64,000 bases of DNA, taken from assembly GCA_009780065.1 (NCBI GenBank), contig WRAS01000001.1, forward strand, positions 98,521 to 162,520, given 5' to 3'. The position numbers and the translations under genes were made by a program. Below, in pieces: positions 1-9,462 of the stretch (the first letter of the stretch is position 1; each line of letters opens with the position of its first letter). The notes under the pieces were generated by a model. It had not been told where the DNA came from, ran no database searches, and saw nothing but the letters and a program-made list of their open reading frames with translations. The DNA comes from Bacillota bacterium (GTDB lineage Bacteria > Bacillota > Clostridia > Christensenellales > UBA1242).

Positions 1-3000
1 TCAATTAACACCATTCGCGTGCATGATGAAAAAGATGATACATCAACATTGTTAGATTTATTGGGTGGAACCAGTTTATTTAATAATGGTTTTGTGATTC
101 CAATCGCGACGGCATATATTTCTACCAACCTTGCTGAGCAATCTTTCCGACGTGTATATAATATGGAATTGCCATTGGGCGACCATTTGTACTTGGATTC
201 GCCAATTTACGAGGAAATTACTGTTCCCGCCAATGTTAACCATCACTTTGTCCAAATAACGCGCGAGGATTATTACATTTTTCGTAGTCGTGATGTGTTT
301 GGAAATACATCGTTTTATTACGTGTTCTTGAATTTTGACAACAGCCACGGAACAGTGTTAGAGGACGATGTTCCGTTGACGTATCTTGGTGGGGGAAACC
401 TTACACAAAGTGCAAGTATCGTTCGTCCGGGTGGAATTTCCAACCGTGAATTTTTAACATTCTCGTTCCGACAGGCGGGGATGAACGACGCAGCAATATT
501 TGGACAATTGCCTCCATATGTTGTCGAGAGCGTGGAATTAATGTTTTTTCCAAAAACACACCAGCGTTACACAACAGAAGTGGTGGTAGTTAACCCGGAA
601 GACGAAAATTGTGACGAGGTAATAATTACCCAGGTGCCAAACCCAAATTATCCATTTGCGGCGGAAGGTATACAGTTACCCGACCTTTTCCAAGTTGAAT
701 TTGATGGAATGATGCAACCAATATTGACACCGAACGAAGAATTCATATATCGTGCGATTAATCATGTTCCAAGTACCCCAAGTGGTATTTACATGATTAC
801 AAGAAGATATTATGCAAATAGTTTGCCAATTACCAGTGACGACAGTTTGATAAGAAACTATTTCGTTATCGTGGACAGAAATCCAATTATTGCGCCAGTC
901 GGTGTGTTCGAAAGCGGTATTGAAATTGAATTTGGTAACCGCATCGCAACTTATGAACACTTTCAAAAGGAAAATAACACACACATGGTCGTGGGAAGTG
1001 ACGTTGTGCTTGGTTCCAATACCACAGGACTCCTTAGACTTCCATCATATGGGACCAAGTATGGTAACACAAATGTGTTGAATATTCCGCACCAAGTAAT
1101 AGATGAATTCGGAAACGAAGTTACCAACAGTCATTTTACTTTCTTTTCATTATTATTAAATACCGAGATTTCATTCTTGCCAACGGGTGCCAACCCAGAT
1201 AATACAGCAGAATGGCAAGTATTGTCACACAATGCGCGAAATCTTACTGGAAATGGTATTTATCGTCTTGGTTTTACAGACGGCAGTGGCGGTATGCGAT
1301 GGCAATTGTTTGGAATGGGCGAACGTGTAATCCAACCAAACCGAAGTGAAATATTGGTGGAGATTGACCTAAGCGGTCCGCGTGGTGATTTCCTTAGAAA
1401 CGGTCGTCGTGTCACAAGCGGAACCACGATAAATAACCCAGGTGGGGGACGAACATGGCATGGATCAACGCAATTGGTTGCGGGAGATTCACTGGTGTTC
1501 ACATACACACGCGAAGATGATAATAACTTCTTTGCACGTGTGGATCAAAGTTCAATAACCAGAACAAGCCCGCTTTGGCCTCCTGTGGTAAGTGAATCAG
1601 TACAAGGCAGCGCGATAGTTCGTGAATATGTAATAACAAATGCACAAGAAGGCGAGACATTTCGTATTTTGTTAAGGTCTTTTAATGCAACCGTACCAGA
1701 TTCTATTTTTTACTTGACTATTGATAATACACCGCCAAGTTTCAACCTTGGGCGTGTGCAAGCCGTAGATAATTTGTGGGGGAGTGCTATTACCCAGGCC
1801 AACATCTTACCAAATCGATATATCTATTCAATTCCAAATAATTTTATGTTTATCCAGCCATCTGCGAATGCGTTGCTGGAGTCTGCGCACATGACCTTTT
1901 TCGAAGTTAATCAGTCTTTGCTGCCAATAGATGGAGGGGGCGAGCGTGTGTTACCACACAATATACCATTTGCTACTGTCGTTGGTTTAGGTGACTACGA
2001 AAACAGATTCTTTAGTATAGTTGAAATGGATCAGGCAGGTAACAGGACCCAGTTCTTTGTACAACTTCGTGGACAATACTTTCACGATGATATTCACGCA
2101 CTAGGAATTCGTGGTACCACAAATATTATGGGTTTTGGACCGCATTACGGTATTGACATCGTGGTAACCAATGCGGATCAATTTTTCTTGGATAATCCGT
2201 TCTTTGAAATAAGTCAAGGCAGCAATATTTTCCGACGTATTGCAGCAAACGCAATCGTAAATGGTGTGCCAGTTGAAAATGTACGTCCACATGATTTAGT
2301 TGTTGCGCTAAATACATGGTTAAGACATGCACACAATCGCGAGGCGGAAATTCCGTTCACCGTAACTAACGGATTTGTTACTAGAGAAATAACTGTTTTC
2401 CAAATTACAACTAATACAACAAGACCTGTGTTAAGTGCGGTACCGGATCATGCATTAGGAAACCTTTTAGTCAGCATCGCAAATATACAACATCTTCCAA
2501 CATTATTTGGTGGGGCTATTCCGATGCATTTCCAAATTCGTGACTTGGTAACTGGGGTTGTTACGACAGAACCTGTTTTTGGTGCGGCAATAAATATCGT
2601 GGGCGCGGCCAACAGGGAATTGTTGATTACGTTGATTGATGCGTTTGGCAGACAATCATTCGTAGAGCACAATGGAATATATGGTTCACAGTTTGGGTTT
2701 AACTATTATGGTAATACACGTATTGTAAATGGTATAAGACACGCGGGAGACGAGCGTGGCGTGTCAATGTCTCTTACCACCAATGTTCATGAAATTCTGG
2801 TTTCGCGAAATGGTATTTTGGTTTACCAAAACAACGGATGGCATGTGCTGCCAAATAATATGGCAAGGGAAATTGACGGAAATCTCTCATTGTATACCAT
2901 CATACCGCCAGAAGATGAAGCCATTTCGCGTTGGCAAGTAGTTATCCGCAGTCATGCAAGTGGTCAGGTAGTTGTGTTAGAGGACTTTGTTTTCTATACC

Positions 3001-5085
3001 AATTTGCCGACATTAAACTTTACCAACCTCAACGGAGATTGTGTGTTAGACCAAATACAACCAGGCCAAGGTTTGGGCACCATAAGCGGTATTGTACAGG
3101 TCAGTTTCAATCCCCGTGATTCAATTTTTGCAAGCAGCGTAAACTTTACCCGTACATTCTTTAATCCAAATTTTAACCCAAATGAAATGGAAAACGATTT
3201 TATAAACCCACGATTTGTAACCGAACAAAACTCGGTTAGACGTGGACAAACCAGATTCAATCTGACGTTACCTGGCTTGTATGTCATTGAAATCGTGAAC
3301 GAGGTCTGGGCGCGTCACACGGTAGAATTCGAAATTACAGACGTGGATAACATTGTATACAAGGTATTTTTCCATTACGAGAACCCGGATTTTGATCCAA
3401 CGCAACTACCAAGCATAGTAAACCAAGAAAGAATTGAAACACAACTTGCCCCAAGCCCAGAGCCATTTGTATTACCAGATGATTTTGATTACATTAACGC
3501 ACGTGGAAGAAATGTACCAATTTACTTTGTGCGTGGTGTGCATGCTGACATTAATACTCTCAGCGGACATTTCGAAATTCGCCCAAGTATTAACTATCCA
3601 CGTATTCCGTACGGGCAAGGTCCAAATGATTTCTATCAGAAGTTAGTAGTAGATAATGTTGCAACATATATTTATGCGCTAAGATCAGATTTGACAGACA
3701 GTCTTTTATTCTTCGCCGTTGCAGCAATAAGCGAAAATGACGTGGCGTGGGATAATGCAAATCAACGTGTTTCAGATGCGGGTATACAGGTAAGTCTTGT
3801 CCCAGTTATTTCTTACGAAGCTACACCTGTTATTCATATACATACATTCTTGCCAGTGGGGGGGGTAGTTGTCAGTCTATTACCACCAGGTGGTTTTGCA
3901 GGACAAACGTTCAGTGGTCACCCACAAAACGTATTCTATGTTGATTATTTTGTAAACGACATACATACAGGTACATTTATGTTGGGCGAGACATTTACAA
4001 TATTCCCACAAAATTATGGCGTTTTCCGTTTTGTTGTACGTGACCATGCGGGATTCATAAGAACATTTACCGATGTTCCTGCGGGTATCTCGCGCGATTA
4101 TTTCACAATCGTAAATCTTACCAGGCCGCCAATTCTTATAAATGGATACGAGGTAATTGATGGTATGGTATATAACCACGAGATTGTCCTTTCCCTCGTT
4201 GATATTCCGTTGACACTTAGACCATTATTTTTGCGAAGTATCGATGTTACATTAGATGGTGTTCGACACGATGAACACCAATTCATAGCAACCAGCCCGC
4301 ACAGCATAACAGAATGGAGATTCACAGAACCAGGTATTTACAGATTCAACATTGCGTACTCGCTAGACCCTCAGACGACGATTACTAAACAATTTACAAT
4401 TCAACTGGCAATGGCGCATTTTCCAGGTCAACCAAACTTTTCGTTCACACCGCCTGCTAACGTAGATATTTTGGAAATCAGACATCACGGAAGGGATGTA
4501 ACAGAAAATTTTGCCGGCGACAGCACGATTACACTGGATCACAGGGTGGAAGCTGGTCTTTACACATTCACTATACGCATTGGTGCAGATAACGTAAGGC
4601 AAGAGCGTATAAAAACATTCATGGTCGAGGTCAGACCTGTTCCCGGTTTTGGTCAACATGTCCAAGTGGTTGGGGTAGATTGGGGCTCTAGCACAACGGG
4701 GAGCGCATTTATATGGCTGAACGCAGTCCAAGTTATACATCTTTTTGGGGATACAACTTTGTTTGTTGAAACTTTTGACCCAGACACTGGAAGATGGGAA
4801 AACAAATTCGAGCCGATTCGAATTAATTACCAGACATTGCATAATGTTGTGGAACAAGACGCCGATAGTTTTCCAACAGATTGGATAATGCGAACAATTG
4901 TGGATGAGGGCAGATACCGTGTAAGGTTGGAACATGTAAATGGTTATATTTTGTTCTCTGATGGATTTGCAATAACAACTGGCTTGAATGCTGTGGCGGT
5001 TATGTTTATTATTCTAATTGGTGCGGCACTTGTTGTTGGAACAATATTATTTATAACATTACGTAACAGAATGAAGGTAAGATAA
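1..5085 (+). CDS. Giant surface protein, C-terminal membrane anchor (5' partial)
   Basis: The reading frame is open to the first base of the window (it reads SINTIRVHDEKDD), so the GTG at 19 in the ORF track is only the first start-like codon and the gene begins upstream. About 1,690 residues are visible. They are Asn/Thr/Val-rich beta-strand material with recurring hydrophobic strands and Gly turns, which suggests tandem Ig-like or fibronectin-like modules. I cannot assign a family. The last ~35 residues are one membrane helix (AVMFIILIGAALVVGTILFI) followed by a short basic tail (RNRMKVR), a stop-transfer anchor with no LPXTG motif. The protein is probably exported and displayed on the surface. 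Three other large exported proteins lie at 11261, 38147 and 56541; the anchor resembles that of the 38147 protein. Adhesion or carbohydrate contact is inferred only. Confidence 0.75.
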   Translation, partial: SINTIRVHDEKDDTSTLLDLLGGTSLFNNGFVIPIATAYISTNLAEQSFRRVYNMELPLGDHLYLDSPIYEEITVPANVNHHFVQITREDYYIFRSRDVFGNTSFYYVFLNFDNSHGTVLEDDVPLTYLGGGNLTQSASIVRPGGISNREFLTFSFRQAGMNDAAIFGQLPPYVVESVELMFFPKTHQRYTTEVVVVNPEDENCDEVIITQVPNPNYPFAAEGIQLPDLFQVEFDGMMQPILTPNEEFIYRAINHVPSTPSGIYMITRRYYANSLPITSDDSLIRNYFVIVDRNPIIAPVGVFESGIEIEFGNRIATYEHFQKENNTHMVVGSDVVLGSNTTGLLRLPSYGTKYGNTNVLNIPHQVIDEFGNEVTNSHFTFFSLLLNTEISFLPTGANPDNTAEWQVLSHNARNLTGNGIYRLGFTDGSGGMRWQLFGMGERVIQPNRSEILVEIDLSGPRGDFLRNGRRVTSGTTINNPGGGRTWHGSTQLVAGDSLVFTYTREDDNNFFARVDQSSITRTSPLWPPVVSESVQGSAIVREYVITNAQEGETFRILLRSFNATVPDSIFYLTIDNTPPSFNLGRVQAVDNLWGSAITQANILPNRYIYSIPNNFMFIQPSANALLESAHMTFFEVNQSLLPIDGGGERVLPHNIPFATVVGLGDYENRFFSIVEMDQAGNRTQFFVQLRGQYFHDDIHALGIRGTTNIMGFGPHYGIDIVVTNADQFFLDNPFFEISQGSNIFRRIAANAIVNGVPVENVRPHDLVVALNTWLRHAHNREAEIPFTVTNGFVTREITVFQITTNTTRPVLSAVPDHALGNLLVSIANIQHLPTLFGGAIPMHFQIRDLVTGVVTTEPVFGAAINIVGAANRELLITLIDAFGRQSFVEHNGIYGSQFGFNYYGNTRIVNGIRHAGDERGVSMSLTTNVHEILVSRNGILVYQNNGWHVLPNNMAREIDGNLSLYTIIPPEDEAISRWQVVIRSHASGQVVVLEDFVFYTNLPTLNFTNLNGDCVLDQIQPGQGLGTISGIVQVSFNPRDSIFASSVNFTRTFFNPNFNPNEMENDFINPRFVTEQNSVRRGQTRFNLTLPGLYVIEIVNEVWARHTVEFEITDVDNIVYKVFFHYENPDFDPTQLPSIVNQERIETQLAPSPEPFVLPDDFDYINARGRNVPIYFVRGVHADINTLSGHFEIRPSINYPRIPYGQGPNDFYQKLVVDNVATYIYALRSDLTDSLLFFAVAAISENDVAWDNANQRVSDAGIQVSLVPVISYEATPVIHIHTFLPVGGVVVSLLPPGGFAGQTFSGHPQNVFYVDYFVNDIHTGTFMLGETFTIFPQNYGVFRFVVRDHAGFIRTFTDVPAGISRDYFTIVNLTRPPILINGYEVIDGMVYNHEIVLSLVDIPLTLRPLFLRSIDVTLDGVRHDEHQFIATSPHSITEWRFTEPGIYRFNIAYSLDPQTTITKQFTIQLAMAHFPGQPNFSFTPPANVDILEIRHHGRDVTENFAGDSTITLDHRVEAGLYTFTIRIGADNVRQERIKTFMVEVRPVPGFGQHVQVVGVDWGSSTTGSAFIWLNAVQVIHLFGDTTLFVETFDPDTGRWENKFEPIRINYQTLHNVVEQDADSFPTDWIMRTIVDEGRYRVRLEHVNGYILFSDGFAITTGLNAVAVMFIILIGAALVVGTILFITLRNRMKVR

Positions 5086-5132
5086 GATTATATTTGCCAA
5101 ACATAGTTATGATGTGACATATTAATGTATCT

Positions 5133-6038
5133 ATGAATAAAGCAAATAACTTTGCGGCCAAATATCTTTTGTCGCTTCTTCCAAAATTCAAAGAAGTTGA
5201 TAAAAATATTTCAAAATATACAATTAGAACATCGGCAAGTGCGGATACAAAATTTGCGCGAGGATGGATGCATGTTTTGGAACATGATAATGCGGGTGCA
5301 ATTTTATTATCTTTTGACCTGAAAACATACAGGGTATCCAAACTGCTGGTACTTACCAAAAGATTGGAAATGGGAGATTTGGTTGATGCGTACGTTGCAG
5401 ATAACGAAGTAAAAGAAATAACGCTGATAAATGGACAGAATGCAAATACGTTTGAAAGAAGAAATACTTTTGACAAAAAACAAACAAATCAACCGGATAT
5501 TATAGTAAATCTTTGGAAAGATAAAATATCTCTTGGAAGTCGCGTCATTGTATCGTGTGACAAAACATTTAATAGGGTAAAAGCCATAGCTGAATCGACA
5601 CAGAATTCTTTTTTGTTCAAAATTGCGTTGTTAATTGATGAACAGGACAATTCTGTAAAATTTCTGACAGAAAACAAAATTGACGAAGTCTATATGAATG
5701 TATCCAGTTTAAATTCCAAAGAACAACTGGCACTTTGTCTCCAGGCATTTTTCAGTGCCAAGTATCATGCTTCTAACAATAAAAATGTAATCTTTTTCGT
5801 GGACAATTTATCAAAGATTTTCAAAATTTATAACAAGTGCGCATGTGGCGAAACAACCATGGGGCAAATGAACGAAAGTGCTGTTAACGATCTTAAACAT
5901 ATGTTTTTGTCCGCAAAGCAGTTTGCAGATGATGGAAGTTTAACAATAGTTAAATTTATAAACAAACCAACAAATTACCGTGACGAATTTCTTTACGAAG
6001 AATTCACGGACATAGCAAACAAAATTATAGAAATGTGA
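5133..6038 (+). CDS. Rho-like protein lacking the Walker A P-loop
   Basis: This 301-residue protein follows the transcription terminator Rho closely but is degenerate. Residues ~43-105 (from RGWMHVLEHDNAGAILL to VKEITLINGQ) match Rho's cold-shock-type RNA-binding domain. Residues ~125-300 match the RecA-like motor: LLIDEQ corresponds to LLIDERPEE, FFVDNLSKIFKIYN to the Walker B LLDSITRLARAYN, GETTMGQM to the Q-loop, DDGSLTIVKF to EGGSLTIIAT, and YEEFTDIAN to YEEFKGTGN. Where Rho has APPKAGKT, this protein reads SCDKTFNRV, so the P-loop is gone. It also stops just after YEEF, losing the last ~90-100 residues with the arginine finger. It cannot be an ordinary ATP-driven terminator; an RNA-binding or Rho-modulating role is inferred. 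Genuine Rho is presumably encoded elsewhere. The start ATG has no clear Shine-Dalgarno. Confidence 0.72.
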   Translation: MNKANNFAAKYLLSLLPKFKEVDKNISKYTIRTSASADTKFARGWMHVLEHDNAGAILLSFDLKTYRVSKLLVLTKRLEMGDLVDAYVADNEVKEITLINGQNANTFERRNTFDKKQTNQPDIIVNLWKDKISLGSRVIVSCDKTFNRVKAIAESTQNSFLFKIALLIDEQDNSVKFLTENKIDEVYMNVSSLNSKEQLALCLQAFFSAKYHASNNKNVIFFVDNLSKIFKIYNKCACGETTMGQMNESAVNDLKHMFLSAKQFADDGSLTIVKFINKPTNYRDEFLYEEFTDIANKIIEM

Positions 6039-6049
6039 TAGGTGGATTT

Positions 6050-6841
6050 TTAGTCAATCTCGAAAATATTTCCAACGCGATCTTGTGTTGCGATATCGAT
6101 ACTGATGTCTTTTCCTTCGGTAAATCCTTTTTGTGCTAGAAAATCTCGGACGACTGAATATGCAAGTGTAGGGGTATTATTTTCTTGGCTAAGGTGGGCC
6201 AGAATAACTTGACTGACCCCAAGGGTTGCCAATTTTGCAACCGCCTTTCCGCATGCAATGTTGCTAAGGTGACCGTAATTGCTAGAAACCCGTCTTTTTA
6301 ACCACATCGGATATTTTGTATTATTCATCAGTTTCAAATTATCGTGATTGCATTCCAGCATAACAACTTGGCTGTTTGCCATTTTGTAAAGGATGTCATC
6401 CGTGGCTTCGCCTAAGTCAGTCGCAAATGAAATTTTGGCGTCCCCTCTTTGAAATGTGTATCCATAACAAAATTGTGAATCATGCGGGACAGGAAAGTGT
6501 TCGACCAAAATATCTTCTATTAAAAGTTCATCATCAAACGTAATTATCTTGTCATTTGATACATTACCAATTTTTGAAATGAAACATTCTCTGGCTTCTG
6601 CCGGTATATAAAGGTTACATCCAAAACGGCTAAGGAACTTGGACACACCATATATGTGGTCGGTGTGTTCATGTGTAATTACGACTGCATTAATTTCGGT
6701 GGGACAGATATTTGCATCACTTAGGCGTTTTAAAGTCGTGGCTAAACTAAGCCCGATGTCCACCAGAATTTTTGTTGTATCTGACCAAATAAGGGTACAG
6801 TTCCCGCGGCTCCCGCTTGCCAGTGATTGTATTCTAAGCAT
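6050..6841 (-). CDS. walJ: MBL-fold hydrolase, WalJ/YycJ family
   Basis: This is a metallo-beta-lactamase-fold protein of about 263 residues. The metal-binding motif THEHTDH sits near residue 58. Other family landmarks are the N-terminal SLASGSRGNCTLI and ILVDIGLS, and the later histidines in LAHLSQENN. The pattern matches the YycJ/WalJ group, thought to be DNA 5'-3' exonucleases that act with the WalKR system in Firmicutes. The ORF track starts at 6862 with MVMYNTV. I place the start at the ATG at 6841, because a TACAAT -10 box lies exactly 6 nt upstream and overlaps the longer N-terminus. The gene is divergent from the CPBP gene at 6913 and convergent with the Rho-like gene, with only 11 bp between stops. 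No other wal genes are in the window, so the symbol is by family only. Confidence 0.8.
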   Translation of the reverse strand: MLRIQSLASGSRGNCTLIWSDTTKILVDIGLSLATTLKRLSDANICPTEINAVVITHEHTDHIYGVSKFLSRFGCNLYIPAEARECFISKIGNVSNDKIITFDDELLIEDILVEHFPVPHDSQFCYGYTFQRGDAKISFATDLGEATDDILYKMANSQVVMLECNHDNLKLMNNTKYPMWLKRRVSSNYGHLSNIACGKAVAKLATLGVSQVILAHLSQENNTPTLAYSVVRDFLAQKGFTEGKDISIDIATQDRVGNIFEID

Positions 6842-6847
6842 AACCGT

Positions 6848-6853
6848 ATTGTA
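6848..6853 (-). promoter_or_regulatory. -10 box of the WalJ-like gene (leaderless type)
   Basis: Read on the minus strand, TACAAT is followed by 6 nt (ACGGTT) and then the ATG at 6841. No Shine-Dalgarno is present. The spacing matches the other leaderless starts in this window. Confidence 0.5.
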
Positions 6854-6897
6854 CATGACCAATCAAATGTAATCAATTAGATATTTGCATTGGAATA

Positions 6898-6906
6898 TGT
6901 TACACT
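6898..6906 (+). promoter_or_regulatory. Extended -10 (TGTTACACT) of the first CPBP gene
   Basis: TGT-TACACT is followed by 6 nt and then the GTG start at 6913. An in-frame TGA at 6907-6909 lies between the -10 box and the GTG, so translation cannot begin further upstream. This fits a leaderless mRNA and forms a divergent promoter pair with the minus-strand gene at 6841. Confidence 0.5.
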
Positions 6907-6912
6907 TGATTT

Positions 6913-7785
6913 GTGGTTGGTTTTATTTTTATCATAATTATATTTGCGTCTATTATGACCTCGCTTGTGGTGGGATCAATTGTTACCAGTCTTGATTTGG
7001 ATACAACAAATATTGCTGTCAGGGTGGCGTTCTCGTTCATTATGTATGCGGCGTTCTTTGGTGTGTTTTTGGCGTTTTCGCGGTTATTAAAAAACGAAGA
7101 TGCATATAAAACCTTTAATCTTAAAAAAACTGTACCTGTGCATGATATATTTTTAATACTTGTTCTGGGGGCAGTTTGTATTGTTTCGTTCCTTTTATTG
7201 CAATCTGGGTTTGTTGAATTATTCACCTTGTTTGGTTATTCTCCAACCCAGATGGAAATTTTAATACCAAACTTTGGTGTGTTTTTGATATTCTTGTTCA
7301 CTATGGCTGTATTGCCTGCGATAATAGAGGAATTATTATTCCGCGGACTTATTTTGCAGGGTCTTTTGAAATACGGACATGTTGTTGCGATAATTTTTTC
7401 CAGTTTGCTGTTCTCGATATTTCACCTTAATCCATCGCAAACGGTGTATCAATTTATCTTGGGTGCGATATGCGCCGTAATTTATCTAAGAACCAAAAAC
7501 ATGTGGTATCCAATTATTTTACACTTTATTAATAACGCAATAATTATCACATATATATATGCAAGCGGGACCGAGTACCAGCCGCTTGCATTTGATGCAA
7601 CCACAATTATTACAACGATTGTGTTATCCGTGGTTGGTGGATTTTTGATATTACGTTTGCTTGGTCTTTTTGGAAAACCGCAAGAAAAAACAGAAAGACA
7701 AAAACTGGCGCAACTGGATATTTGGACAATAGTAACAGGGTTCAGTTTAGCATTAATAATTTGGATTTCGCATTTTATGTTGTAG
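6913..7785 (+). CDS. CPBP-family intramembrane metalloprotease
   Basis: This is a polytopic membrane protein of 290 residues with about eight hydrophobic segments. It carries the CAAX-protease/bacteriocin-processing (CPBP/Abi) signature: EELLFRG (EExxxR, about residue 139), FSIFHLN (FxxxH) and HFINNAI (HxxxN/D). These supply the Glu and His residues of the intramembrane active site. Family members cleave prenylated or membrane substrates, process bacteriocins or give self-immunity; the substrate here is unknown. The GTG start is fixed by an in-frame stop just upstream and by an extended -10 box 6 nt away. It heads a probable three-gene operon with the second CPBP protein (14-bp gap) and tadA. 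The two CPBP proteins are paralogues that differ in their termini. Confidence 0.82.
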   Translation: MVGFIFIIIIFASIMTSLVVGSIVTSLDLDTTNIAVRVAFSFIMYAAFFGVFLAFSRLLKNEDAYKTFNLKKTVPVHDIFLILVLGAVCIVSFLLLQSGFVELFTLFGYSPTQMEILIPNFGVFLIFLFTMAVLPAIIEELLFRGLILQGLLKYGHVVAIIFSSLLFSIFHLNPSQTVYQFILGAICAVIYLRTKNMWYPIILHFINNAIIITYIYASGTEYQPLAFDATTIITTIVLSVVGGFLILRLLGLFGKPQEKTERQKLAQLDIWTIVTGFSLALIIWISHFML

Positions 7786-7799
7786 AATAGAGGAGAGGT

Positions 7800-8966
7800 A
7801 TGGAAAAAGAAAAGAAAGCACAACAACCACAATCGTCACATAAACACAAAATCTGGAACAAAGACAATACGTTTGTATTTGTTTGTGCCGTTTATCTTTT
7901 AATATTGGTATTGTTTGCGGTTTTACGTGTCATTGCGGGATCCGGCCTTTTGAATATTGATACACCAGAGGCTTTGCGTAGGTTGGAAATTGCCTTTTCA
8001 TTATTGAGCCAAGTTCTTGTAATGACCATAGTTCCAATAGTTGCAATGTATTTTTACAGGAAACGAAGCCGCGAAAAAGAACAACAATCCAGTCAAGAGA
8101 TAGAAACCAACGAAAAACAAACAATAATGGGTTCGCTAGGTTTTGATAGACCGTCTATGCGTGTCATATTGTGGTCAATTGCACTTGGATTTTTAATTTA
8201 TTTCTTTAATATATTTGTTGCATCGTTTTTTATTGGGATTCTAAGTATGATTGGTTACCGTCTTCCTGTGGGAGTGGTATTGCCGTCGTTCGAGGGCGTT
8301 GGTGGACTTTTTATGGTGTTATTCTTGGTCGCGGTGTTGCCAGGGATTTGCGAGGAAATTACCCATCGCGGATTTTTGATGAATGGTCTTGTGTCTAAAT
8401 TAGGTGTTTTCAAGGCAATCTTGTTTTCCAGTATTCTTTTTGGATTCATGCACATGAATGTAATGCAGGTCTTTTATGCAGCGATACTTGGGTATATTAT
8501 GGGTGTTGCAATGTTCGCAACAAAAAGTATTTGGACACCGATTATAATGCATTTTTTGAATAATGCGATTGGGGTGTATTTGTCGTTTGCACACAACTAT
8601 GGTTGGTTTGGGGGTAATTTCACAGATTTGCTGGTGAGGATGACATCTGGACCTGCGGGCATGATTGTTTATGTTGGCCTTGTAATTTTCTTGGTGTGGT
8701 CTATTATTGCAATTTTGCACATGTTCTCCAAGGAGCGTTTTATCGAACGAATTCGTGCAAATGGTGATGACGAAAAAGAGGTCTTCACGCAAATGCCACA
8801 ATTGGCACGTATGAAGAAGTTACAAGGTATCAAATACTATCTCGAGGACACATGGGGTGGGGGCAGTACTAAATCACTGAAACCGTTGGAAAAAACCTTG
8901 TTTTATGGGGTATTATTTCTTGGTGGATTGATTACCGTATTTACTTTGGTATGGGGATTATTATGA
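7800..8966 (+). CDS. CPBP-family intramembrane metalloprotease, long paralogue
   Basis: This 388-residue paralogue of the preceding gene has the same core: EEITHRG (EExxxR, about residue 185), FGFMHMN (FxxxH) and HFLNNAI. It differs by a cytoplasmic, charged N-terminus (EKEKKAQQPQ...), a hydrophilic Lys/Glu/Gln loop after the second membrane segment, and a C-terminal extension (MPQLARMKKL...) before a final membrane helix. The start ATG is preceded by GAGGAG, a good Shine-Dalgarno, and lies 14 bp after the upstream stop, so the two are probably co-transcribed. Its TGA overlaps the tadA start. The two adjacent proteases may work as a pair on membrane or surface substrates, which this region encodes in abundance. 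That link is inference. Confidence 0.82.
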   Translation: MEKEKKAQQPQSSHKHKIWNKDNTFVFVCAVYLLILVLFAVLRVIAGSGLLNIDTPEALRRLEIAFSLLSQVLVMTIVPIVAMYFYRKRSREKEQQSSQEIETNEKQTIMGSLGFDRPSMRVILWSIALGFLIYFFNIFVASFFIGILSMIGYRLPVGVVLPSFEGVGGLFMVLFLVAVLPGICEEITHRGFLMNGLVSKLGVFKAILFSSILFGFMHMNVMQVFYAAILGYIMGVAMFATKSIWTPIIMHFLNNAIGVYLSFAHNYGWFGGNFTDLLVRMTSGPAGMIVYVGLVIFLVWSIIAILHMFSKERFIERIRANGDDEKEVFTQMPQLARMKKLQGIKYYLEDTWGGGSTKSLKPLEKTLFYGVLFLGGLITVFTLVWGLL

Positions 8967-9421
8967 TAGAAGATAATACAAAAGATATAGATAATAAATT
9001 TATGAAAAAAGCAATGGAACAAGCCCGAAAAGCAGAGAAGAAGGGTGAAGTTCCAATAGGCGCAGTAATTGTCAAAGATGGCAGAATTATATCATCGGCA
9101 TTTAACAGTCGCGAGCACACGCAAAATGCGCTTAATCATGCCGAGGTTTTAGTAATAAAAAAAGCATGTAAAAGACTGGGTAGTTGGCGATTGGATGGTT
9201 GCGAGATGTATGTAACCTTGCAACCATGTCTTATGTGTGCGGGTGCAATTTTGAACTCGCGTATTATACGTGTTATTATTGGCACATTGAGTGATCGCAC
9301 AAACGATATCCAGATATATCTGGATAATAACCTTAACTGGAAAACCAAAGTAACAATTTTAGACAGTGCAGATTGTTCCCAAATTTTAAAGGACTTTTTT
9401 GCAAAAGCCAGAAAGGGGTAA
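8963..9421 (+). CDS. tadA: tRNA-specific adenosine deaminase TadA
   Basis: This is a zinc-dependent deaminase of about 152 residues that converts A34 to inosine in tRNA-Arg(ACG), needed to decode CGN codons. The catalytic motif NHAEV supplies the zinc ligand and general acid/base; PCLMCAGA supplies the two zinc-binding cysteines. The N-terminal EVPIGAVIVKDG is typical. The C-terminal half is less typical: ILNSRIIRVIIGTLSDRTN replaces the usual ARI..VVYGA.D.K.G segment, so a related nucleoside or guanine deaminase cannot be excluded. The ORF track starts at 8951. I prefer the ATG at 8963, which overlaps the upstream TGA as ATGA with GGGGATT before it, indicating translational coupling. Confidence 0.75.
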   Translation: MIEDNTKDIDNKFMKKAMEQARKAEKKGEVPIGAVIVKDGRIISSAFNSREHTQNALNHAEVLVIKKACKRLGSWRLDGCEMYVTLQPCLMCAGAILNSRIIRVIIGTLSDRTNDIQIYLDNNLNWKTKVTILDSADCSQILKDFFAKARKG

Positions 9422-9451
9422 ATTTCGTTTTCAAATTTAGAATTTTCATTT

Positions 9452-9457
9452 TATAAT
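9452..9457 (+). promoter_or_regulatory. Consensus -10 box (TATAAT) 5 nt before a start codon
   Basis: A perfect TATAAT is followed by CAAGT and then the ATG at 9463. There is no room for a Shine-Dalgarno, so transcription should begin at or next to the start codon. Confidence 0.55.
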
Positions 9458-9462
9458 CAAGT

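Noticed and set aside
4363-4935. Minus-strand ORF of 190 residues inside the first surface gene
   Set aside because: Low-complexity antisense reading (many Cys, His, Trp), no start signal, and the sense frame is continuous.
5051-5476. Minus-strand ORF of 141 residues opposite the Rho-like gene
   Set aside because: Shadow ORF; the plus strand shows clear Rho homology over its whole length.
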